Assembly (NCBI GenBank): GCA_020442225.1
Contig: JAGRKR010000199.1
Coordinates: 1-7,522 of the forward strand
DNA from: Hyphomicrobiaceae bacterium
Lineage (GTDB): Bacteria > Pseudomonadota > Alphaproteobacteria > Rhizobiales > Hyphomicrobiaceae
Direction of reading: 5' to 3'
DNA: 7,522 nucleotides
Positions within the stretch are counted from its first letter, which is position 1, and each line of letters begins with the position of its first letter. The notes beneath the pieces are model-generated. The model was not told where the DNA came from, made no database searches, and saw only the letters and a list, made by a program, of their open reading frames with translations. Position numbers and translations under genes: made by a program. This document shows positions 1-4,564 of the stretch, one piece after another.

Positions 1-257
1 CCGATCTCGGCGAAGCCGAAGCCCATGCCGAGGATGGCGTCCGGCACGCGGGCGTCCTTGTCGAAACCAGCGGCGATGCCGAGCGGATTGGGGAAGTGCA
101 GCCCCATGGCGTCGACCGCGAGGCGCGGATCACGATCCGGCGCGCGCCGGGGAAAGAGACCGCGCTCGAGAGCCTTCAGGGTTACCTCGTGCGCCGTTTC
201 CGGCTGCAGGGCGAAGAGGCAGGGACGGGCGAGCGTGATCAGTGCGTCGAGCATCAT
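1..257 (-). CDS. pyrD: Dihydroorotate dehydrogenase (quinone), N-terminal part, cut by window edge
   Basis: Class 2 dihydroorotate dehydrogenase oxidises dihydroorotate to orotate in pyrimidine synthesis. It uses FMN, passes electrons to quinone, and sits on the inner face of the cytoplasmic membrane. Only the first 85 codons are present. What is seen: an N-terminal helical segment ([20 protein letters not shown]) of the kind that docks class 2 enzymes to the membrane, then the FMN-barrel entry motif [13 protein letters not shown] at about residues 57-69, then GFGFAEIG. The N-terminal extension before the barrel argues for class 2 over the soluble class 1 enzymes. Two ATG codons lie in tandem (257-255 and 254-252). 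The first overlaps the TGA stop of the upstream DUF952 gene as ATGA, which suggests translational coupling, so it is chosen; using the second would shorten the protein by one residue. The catalytic serine region lies outside the window. Confidence 0.93.
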   Translation of the reverse strand, partial: MMLDALITLARPCLFALQPETAHEVTLKALERGLFPRRAPDRDPRLAVDAMGLHFPNPLGIAAGFDKDARVPDAILGMGFGFAEI

Positions 258-613
258 CCGACCTCGTCAGGCAGGGCGTAGCGGCCGTCGCCGCCACGCT
301 CGATGAAGATTGTGCCGATGACGTCGCCGAGCATCAGCGGTGCGTAGAGGTGGGGGAAGAGCTCATCGCCGCGCGCCGGCTCCCACCTGAGGCGTGTCGC
401 CATGCCGTCTGCGCGCAATTGCGCCAGAACCAGCGTGCCGTCGTCCTTGAAGTGGCGCGCGAGCGTAGCCGGCAACTGCCGGCCTGTGCACAAGTGGATG
501 TAGCCGTCGCGCAGGTCGTCGCGGGAGCCCTCGAAGCGCCCGAGCGTGCGGAATGTCTCCCACTCGCCCGTGCGGAGAATCTTGAAGAGCCGCTCACCCC
601 CCGTCCCGGTCAT
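254..613 (-). CDS. DUF952 family protein
   Basis: This 119-residue protein spans the whole usual length of the DUF952 family. Seen: FKIL near residue 10, an acidic [15 protein letters not shown] stretch with the conserved His at about residue 40, the [10 protein letters not shown] helix, and the late motif [19 protein letters not shown]. These are the family's signature positions. The function is not established. From memory, DUF952 has been grouped by sequence and fold with the ADP-ribosyltransferase superfamily, in which the HL and FPHLY histidines would face the NAD site; this is inference here. It ends in a 4-bp ATGA overlap with pyrD, so the two are almost certainly co-transcribed, and I recall this pairing as recurrent in rhizobia. 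The start at 613 is supported by GAGGGACG just upstream (purine-rich, about 5 bases before the ATG). No signal peptide or membrane segment is seen, so it is probably cytosolic. Confidence 0.88.
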   Translation of the reverse strand: MTGTGGERLFKILRTGEWETFRTLGRFEGSRDDLRDGYIHLCTGRQLPATLARHFKDDGTLVLAQLRADGMATRLRWEPARGDELFPHLYAPLMLGDVIGTIFIERGGDGRYALPDEVG

Positions 614-1012
614 CGTCCCTCAATCCCTCTGGCCTGCCTTTGCCGGGCCGGCTCGAGCGCTCGCAAGTCCCGCATTTGCTGCGTGCACTGATCTGTACTA
701 GTGTGCGCGCGGCCTCGATGGACAGTCATCCGCACTCCATCGCAGCCATGATCTGCATCATGACTCGCACCCTCGATCCTAAGCATAGGGCGCGATTCAC
801 GTTTCCGATGGAAGTGCAGAGCGCTTCCCTCTCGACCGATGGCACCCTAGAGTGCTTACCCAAAGGCTGGCCTCGAGCGAGGATGTGGCACCCGGCACTG
901 CCGCCGGAGCGTCATCCGAGACGTCGAGCCGTGCCGCCGTCCCGCTCATCCAGCCACTCCTGGCTACAGTCGACGACGTGGTTTCGCAATGGTCATGAAG
1001 AACGCTTTCCCG
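614..1012. other. Divergent intergenic region, about 400 bases, no supported gene
   Basis: This stretch separates the DUF952-pyrD pair from the divergent S24 regulator and must carry the promoters of both. Several frames are open across it, but their products are Arg/Pro/Ser-rich and look like read-through of GC-rich DNA. No confident -10/-35 pair was found. The clearest structure is an inverted-repeat cluster at 724-765, listed separately. A small CCTCG/CGAGG hairpin lies at 871-882. No tRNA or known riboswitch fold was recognised. Confidence 0.6.
724..765. promoter_or_regulatory. Nested inverted repeats, candidate operator
   Basis: CATGAT (747-752) and ATCATG (757-762) form a perfect 6-4-6 inverted repeat. 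A second pair, AGTCAT (724-729) and ATGACT (760-765), overlaps its right arm. The site lies midway between the divergent DUF952 and S24-regulator genes. It could therefore be an operator for the neighbouring HTH regulator, but short repeats like these also arise by chance and no promoter was located beside it. Confidence 0.3.
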
Positions 1013-1660
1013 ATGACGCATTCCCAGATCTGGAACGCTATCGACGCCTTGGCGGCGCACAACGGGCTGACGCCTTCGGGCCTGGCGCGCAGGGCGGGCC
1101 TCGATCCCACCACCTTCAACAAGTCGAAGCGCCAGACGGATGCCGGTCGTCAGCGCTGGCCGAGCACGGAGAGCATCGCCAAGATCCTGCAGGCCATGCA
1201 CGTGCGCCTCGATGACTTCGCGGCGCTCATGGCCGCGGCCGGCTACGCGCCGCGCTGGGACGAGAAGACGGTCGGGCGCGCCTATCCGATCGTCGGTGTG
1301 GCGCGGGAGAGCTCGATCGAGTTCTTCGGGCCGTCCGGGACGCCGGCGGTGGCGGACAAGGGCGGAGCCATCGCGCCGGCCATCGTCGACGACGAGGCCT
1401 TCGCGCTCGAGATCGCCGACAACAGCCTCGAGCCGGTCTATCGCGCCGGGGACATTCTGCTGGTCTCGCCGAGGGCGGCCGCGCGCCCTGGCGACCGCGT
1501 CGTCGTCAAGTCGAAGAGTGGCACGCCGGTGCCGCGCATCCTGCTCGGTGCGAGCCGCAAGGCACTCGAGCTCGGACCCATGGTGCCGGGGCAGCGACGC
1601 CTGCGCCTCGAGAGCGACAGCCTCGATTGGATGGCGAGGATCGTCTGGGCGAGCCAATAG
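1013..1660 (+). CDS. HTH/S24 (LexA/CI-like) transcriptional regulator, probably not self-cleaving
   Basis: A 215-residue two-domain repressor-like protein. Residues about 5-75 form an XRE/Cro-type helix-turn-helix domain (LTPSGLARRAGLDPTTFNKS at 19-38 is the DNA-reading part). Residues about 90-215 form a LexA-type S24 peptidase domain (PIVGVA, then ALEIADNSLEPVYRAGD, then PGDRVVVK, ending WMARIVWASQ). The nucleophile is kept as Ser138 in DNSLEP. The residue 37 positions later, where LexA and UmuD have their catalytic lysine, is Arg175 (PVPRIL). The linker (about 85-110) contains no Ala-Gly cleavage dipeptide and reads GVARESSIE. I infer a dimerisation or sensing domain that no longer self-cleaves. 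The start at 1013 (MTHSQIW) matches how I recall homologues beginning, with a weak GAAGAA ten bases upstream. In-frame ATGs at 989 and 995 would add 8 or 6 residues. It is divergent from DUF952-pyrD and lies upstream of the DUF262 nuclease. Its targets are unknown. Confidence 0.85.
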   Translation: MTHSQIWNAIDALAAHNGLTPSGLARRAGLDPTTFNKSKRQTDAGRQRWPSTESIAKILQAMHVRLDDFAALMAAAGYAPRWDEKTVGRAYPIVGVARESSIEFFGPSGTPAVADKGGAIAPAIVDDEAFALEIADNSLEPVYRAGDILLVSPRAAARPGDRVVVKSKSGTPVPRILLGASRKALELGPMVPGQRRLRLESDSLDWMARIVWASQ

Positions 1661-1723
1661 CGCTCCAGTCCTGCGGATCGTTCGATACTTCAGGCCATAT
1701 TCGTCACCTAGAAGTCGGGACAT

Positions 1724-1739
1724 GCGTGCCGCGGCACGC
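1724..1739. promoter_or_regulatory. Perfect 16-bp palindrome, candidate operator
   Basis: GCGTGCCG followed by CGGCACGC is a perfect 16-bp dyad with no spacer. It lies 64 bases after the S24 regulator's stop and 96 bases before the DUF262 nuclease start. A zero-spacer dyad suits a dimeric DNA-binding protein better than an RNA hairpin. As RNA it could still form a 6-bp stem with a CGCG loop, but no T-run follows, so it is a poor intrinsic terminator. The DNA just downstream (1744-1760, including AAAATATT) is the most AT-rich patch nearby and could hold a -10 element for the nuclease gene. That placement is inference. Confidence 0.4.
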
Positions 1740-1819
1740 TATGGTATGCGAAAATATTGGATCGGTGTTGGTGTTGCGACGCTGCCGGAACTTTCGATCC
1801 GCCATAAGAACACTGCATT

Positions 1820-1830
1820 GGGGAAGCCCC
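1820..1830 (+). promoter_or_regulatory. Ribosome-binding site inside a small hairpin, DUF262 gene
   Basis: GGGGAAG lies five to eight bases before the ATG at 1835 and is the only Shine-Dalgarno-like element there, supporting that start. It is immediately followed by CCCC, so GGGG-AAG-CCCC can fold into a 4-bp stem with a 3-base loop that would hide the site. The stem is short and its effect in the cell is uncertain. Confidence 0.35.
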
Positions 1831-1834
1831 GCTC

Positions 1835-3550
1835 ATGCGTTCCAAGTTCCGAAGCGAGCCGATGTGTTTGCGAGAACTGCTGTCCGGCAAGCAGGTTCTG
1901 AAGACTCCCGCCTTCCAGCGGCGCTATGCCTGGACGCCGAAGGAGGCCGGCCAGCTCATCGTCGACCTCCTGCATGATTTTGTCAGTGAGCCCGAGCCGG
2001 CGAGCCCGGCGGAGGTCTTTCTCGGGACCATCCTGTTGCTTTCGGAGGTCGGCGCGCCCGCGCAACTGCCCGGCGGCGCCGACCCGGCCAGCCAGTCGGA
2101 GCACGAGATCATCGATGGGCTGCAGCGGCTCGTCACGCTGAGCGTGCTCGTCGCCGTGCTGCGCGATGCGATCGAGGATGCAGACGTCGTCGATGAGCTC
2201 GAGCGATGTCTTTTCGTGCACTCCGACGTCGCGCCGGCGCCTCCGCGCCTGGGGCTGCCCGATCCGGAAGGCGGTTACCTCCGGGAGGCCGTATTCCGGC
2301 GTCCGGGCGAGCGGGAGGCGGGCGACGACGGCGTGGACACCGATGGCGAGGAGCGTTTCGCCGCGGTCCTCGATCTGTTCCGCCAGGAGATTGGCGATCT
2401 CGCGCCGGACCAAAGGATCGCCTTCGCACGGTATCTGCTGGAGGCCTGCACGTTCATCATCGTCGTGACCGCCGATATCGACCGCGCCTTGCAGATGTTC
2501 ACGGTGCTCAACGATCGTGGCAAGCCGCTCGCCTCCAAGGACGTCATCAAGGCCTTTCTGCTCGGCGATCTCCCGGTGAGCGAGCGCTCCCAGGCCCTGC
2601 AGCAGTGGCATTCGCTCGAGCATGCGCTCGGTCAGGAGTTCGAGCCCTTGTTCAGCCATATCCGGGCGATCGAAGGCGGCGGGCGGGAGAAGATCGTCAC
2701 GGAGATCAAGGCGGCGGCGATGGCGGCGGGCGGCGGTCGGCTGTTTCTCGAGGAGACCATGCTGCCGCTGGGCGAGGCGCGCCGCTGGCTGCTGCGGACC
2801 AATCACATGGGGTTCGCGGAGGCGGGCGAGGTCAATCGGCATCTGTCCTACCTCGGCTGGCTCGGCGCCAGCGACTGGTGCCCGCCGAGCATGCTCTTTC
2901 ACAAGCTGCACGCCGAAGATCCCGTGCGCCTGCTCGCCTTCCTGCGGGGGATGGAGCGGCTCGCGTTCGCGATGCTGATCCTCGGGCTCGGCGGCCCGCG
3001 ACGCTTGCAGCGCTACCGGGCCGTGATCGCCGACATCAAGGATGGCGACGCATGGTCCACGCCGGAAAGCGCACTCGCCCTGACGCGGGACGAGCAGAAG
3101 AACGTGCTCTTCAACATTTCCCACGACCTGCACGGCCGCAGCCCGCAAGCGTGCAAGCTGCTGCTGATGCGGCTCAACGACGAGCTGGCCGGCGGCAGCG
3201 AGCGGCTGGTGCCCACCGGACTGACGGTCGAGCACGTGCTGCCGATGAGACCGAGCCGCACGAGCCTGTGGCGTCAATGGTATCCCCGCGCGGACATGCG
3301 GGACTATTGCACCGGCTGTCTCGGCAACCTGACGCTGATCGCAAAACGTGACAACGACAAGGCCCGCAATCTCGAGTTCGAGAAGAAGCGCGAGGTCTAC
3401 CTCGGCGCAGCGAGCATCAACGCGCTCACCAGCACCGTCATCGAGGAATCGACGTGGCAGTCCGAGCAGGTCCTCAGGCGCGACGAGCGCCTGCTCGCGG
3501 CCGTACGGGCGATGTGGAGCATCGAGGGCACGGCCGGCTGGCGCGGCTGA
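1835..3550 (+). CDS. DUF262-DUF1524 (GmrSD/SspE-like) HNH nuclease
   Basis: A 571-residue protein with the fusion architecture of GmrSD-type type IV restriction enzymes and SspE-like phosphorothioation-linked defence nucleases. DUF262 half: PAFQRRYAW (25-33), VFLGTILLL (61-69), IIDGLQRLVTL (92-102) and MFTVLNDRGKPLASKDVIKA around 225-245. C-terminal DUF1524/HNH half: VEHVLP with His467, CLGNLTLI with Asn498, then N507, N512, F515 and K517 before VY, so the nuclease core looks complete. In characterised relatives the DUF262 domain binds and hydrolyses NTP through a DGQQR motif and controls DNA cleavage by the HNH domain. Here that motif is DGLQR, a one-base difference from Gln (CTG against CAG). 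No signal peptide or membrane segment is seen, so it is cytosolic. An alternative ATG at 1862 would drop nine residues and keep both domains. No modification, methyltransferase or ssp/dnd genes flank it within the window. A defence role is inferred; the substrate is unknown. Confidence 0.88.
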   Translation: MRSKFRSEPMCLRELLSGKQVLKTPAFQRRYAWTPKEAGQLIVDLLHDFVSEPEPASPAEVFLGTILLLSEVGAPAQLPGGADPASQSEHEIIDGLQRLVTLSVLVAVLRDAIEDADVVDELERCLFVHSDVAPAPPRLGLPDPEGGYLREAVFRRPGEREAGDDGVDTDGEERFAAVLDLFRQEIGDLAPDQRIAFARYLLEACTFIIVVTADIDRALQMFTVLNDRGKPLASKDVIKAFLLGDLPVSERSQALQQWHSLEHALGQEFEPLFSHIRAIEGGGREKIVTEIKAAAMAAGGGRLFLEETMLPLGEARRWLLRTNHMGFAEAGEVNRHLSYLGWLGASDWCPPSMLFHKLHAEDPVRLLAFLRGMERLAFAMLILGLGGPRRLQRYRAVIADIKDGDAWSTPESALALTRDEQKNVLFNISHDLHGRSPQACKLLLMRLNDELAGGSERLVPTGLTVEHVLPMRPSRTSLWRQWYPRADMRDYCTGCLGNLTLIAKRDNDKARNLEFEKKREVYLGAASINALTSTVIEESTWQSEQVLRRDERLLAAVRAMWSIEGTAGWRG

Positions 3551-3561
3551 CGGCGGTCGGG

Positions 3562-3582
3562 CGCAGGCGAATCCGGCCTGCG
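3562..3582 (+). terminator. Possible hairpin terminator after the DUF262 gene
   Basis: CGCAGGC (3562-3568) pairs perfectly with GCCTGCG (3576-3582) across a 7-base loop, starting 12 bases after the nuclease stop codon. The stem is GC-rich, as expected of a terminator, but no T-run follows. It may work weakly, need Rho, or instead be a regulatory dyad upstream of the GntR gene. Confidence 0.35.
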
Positions 3583-3602
3583 AGCCCGCCCCGCTCTTCG
3601 GC

Positions 3603-3630
3603 TTGCTCCGGTCTCGAGGGCTGGTTATCC
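3603..3630 (+). promoter_or_regulatory. Candidate promoter giving a near-leaderless GntR message
   Basis: TTGCTC (3603-3608) and TTATCC (3625-3630), separated by 16 bases, resemble a weak -35/-10 pair. Transcription would then begin around 3637, one or two bases before the ATG at 3639. This fits the lack of any Shine-Dalgarno sequence before that ATG (the upstream bases are TCGCGCGC). Both boxes are imperfect, so this is tentative. Confidence 0.3.
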
Positions 3631-3638
3631 TCGCGCGC

Positions 3639-4439
3639 ATGAGCACGGACTACATACCTAGTCGCCGCTCGGATACGCGCGCAGCCTCGAGCTCCAGTAT
3701 CCGGCAGCCTCTCTATGTTCAGGTCGCTCACGCCATCGCCGACCGCATTTCGTCGGGCACGTATCCTGTCGGCTCACTGCTGCCGACGGAAGAGAAACTC
3801 TGCCAGGTCTTCCGTGTCTCGCGCCATACGGTGCGCCAGGCCTACCAGCACCTGCGCAACCAGGGACTGATCTCGGCGCGCAAGGGGGTCGGCACGCGGG
3901 TCGAAGCGAAGGCGCCGAACGTCGGCTACAGCCACTCGACCCAGTCCATTTCCGATCTCCTGCACTATGCCCAGGGCGCACCGCTCAAGGTGCGAAAGGT
4001 CGAAGAGGCGCGTGTCGACACGCGCATTGCCGAGCGCATCGGCTGCCGCTCGGGACGGACGTGGCTGCGCGTCTCGGGGGTGCGCGAAATCCCCGGCGCG
4101 AACGAGCCGCACTGTCTGACGGAGATCTATATCGATCCAGCCTATGGCGAGCTGGTGCGCGACCTCGGCGCGGTCGAGGACGCGCTGTGGATGCGCATCG
4201 AGCAGCAGTTCGGCGAGGTCATCGTCGAGGTCGAGCAGATCATCACGGCGACCAAGCTTACCAAGGACGAGGCGGGGCTTCTGGGCTCGGAGGATGACTC
4301 GGCGGCGCTCAGGATCATCCGCCGGTATTACGCCACGGGCCGGCGTCTCGTCGAAATCTCGGCAAATCTCTATCCGGCCAGTCGCTTCTCTCACTTGATC
4401 ACGCTGCGTCGCGACGGGACCTGGCCGACGACCCCGTAG
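3639..4439 (+). CDS. GntR-family transcriptional regulator, HutC type (UTRA domain)
   Basis: A 266-residue regulator of normal HutC-subfamily length. Residues about 23-90 are the GntR winged helix: PLYVQVAHAIADRISSGTYP, LLPTEEKLCQVFRVSRHTVR (recognition helix region), then HLRNQGLISARKGVGTRV (wing). Residues about 105-250 are the UTRA effector domain, with the typical late stretch AALRIIRRYYATGRRLVEIS. UTRA domains bind small metabolites such as sugars, sugar acids or amino-acid products, and binding usually releases the repressor from DNA. The dehydratase gene starts 125 bases downstream on the same strand, so this is probably its local regulator. The likely ligand is the dehydratase substrate or a product. 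The frame stays open for 97 codons upstream into the DUF262 gene, but the domain, and the first ATG that begins a sensible N-terminus, place the start at 3639. No Shine-Dalgarno sequence is seen there. Confidence 0.9.
   Translation: MSTDYIPSRRSDTRAASSSSIRQPLYVQVAHAIADRISSGTYPVGSLLPTEEKLCQVFRVSRHTVRQAYQHLRNQGLISARKGVGTRVEAKAPNVGYSHSTQSISDLLHYAQGAPLKVRKVEEARVDTRIAERIGCRSGRTWLRVSGVREIPGANEPHCLTEIYIDPAYGELVRDLGAVEDALWMRIEQQFGEVIVEVEQIITATKLTKDEAGLLGSEDDSAALRIIRRYYATGRRLVEISANLYPASRFSHLITLRRDGTWPTTP
3648..3663. promoter_or_regulatory. Inverted repeat at the GntR start, possible autoregulatory operator
   Basis: GACTA (3648-3652) and TAGTC (3659-3663) form a 5-6-5 inverted repeat within codons 4-9 of the GntR gene. 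If the message is near-leaderless, this lies just downstream of the transcription start, a position where a repressor could block its own gene. The arms do not match the GT-N-TA-N-AC pattern I associate with HutC-type operators, so the call is weak. Confidence 0.2.
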
Positions 4440-4482
4440 GATCGTGCAGCGTTCTTTGCTAATCAGGATGGGCACGTGATGG

Positions 4483-4502
4483 CGTCTCGCGGCGGCGAGA
4501 CG
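4483..4502 (+). terminator. 8-bp stem-loop between GntR and dehydratase genes
   Basis: CGTCTCGC (4483-4490) and GCGAGACG (4495-4502) pair perfectly around a GGCG loop. It lies 44 bases after the GntR stop and 62 bases before the dehydratase ATG. No T-run follows, so it could be a partial terminator, an mRNA stabiliser or attenuator in the dehydratase leader, or an operator dyad for the GntR protein. The sequence does not decide between these. Confidence 0.4.
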
Positions 4503-4550
4503 AGGACGCGTGAGCACAGGCGGCGCTGCGGACGGGCGGCGGGTCCAGTC

Positions 4551-4558
4551 GAGGGAGA
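4551..4558 (+). promoter_or_regulatory. Strong ribosome-binding site, IlvD/Edd gene
   Basis: GAGGGAGA lies six bases before the ATG at 4565, a near-ideal Shine-Dalgarno placement. It fixes the dehydratase start against the longer frames that read through this region. Confidence 0.7.
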
Positions 4559-4564
4559 ACGGCA

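Noticed and set aside
640..1215. A 191-codon plus-strand frame across the divergent intergenic region
   Set aside because: Pro/Arg/Ser/His-rich product with no domain; it overlaps the start of the S24 regulator in another frame and has no convincing ribosome-binding site.
797..1723. A 308-codon minus-strand open frame over the S24 regulator and its upstream region
   Set aside because: Low-complexity Arg-rich product mirroring the sense gene, which has clear HTH and S24 motifs.
1724..1739. The 16-bp palindrome as an intrinsic terminator for the S24 gene
   Set aside because: It has no loop as a DNA dyad, gives only a 6-bp RNA stem, and no T-run follows, so an operator reading is preferred.
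3348..3638. A 97-residue N-terminal extension of the GntR protein
   Set aside because: It overlaps the end of the DUF262 gene in another frame, is Arg/Ser/Ala-rich, and does not belong to the GntR fold. The domain starts naturally after the ATG at 3639.
1661..3638. The DUF262 gene as cargo of a mobile element
   Set aside because: No integrase, transposase, tRNA-end repeat or flanking direct repeat was seen, and its base composition is not visibly different from its neighbours.
1739..3646. A 635-codon open frame antisense to the DUF262 gene
   Set aside because: The product is Arg/Leu/Ala/Glu-rich with no recognisable motif. Long antisense frames are expected opposite GC-rich genes. The sense strand carries clear DUF262 and HNH motifs.
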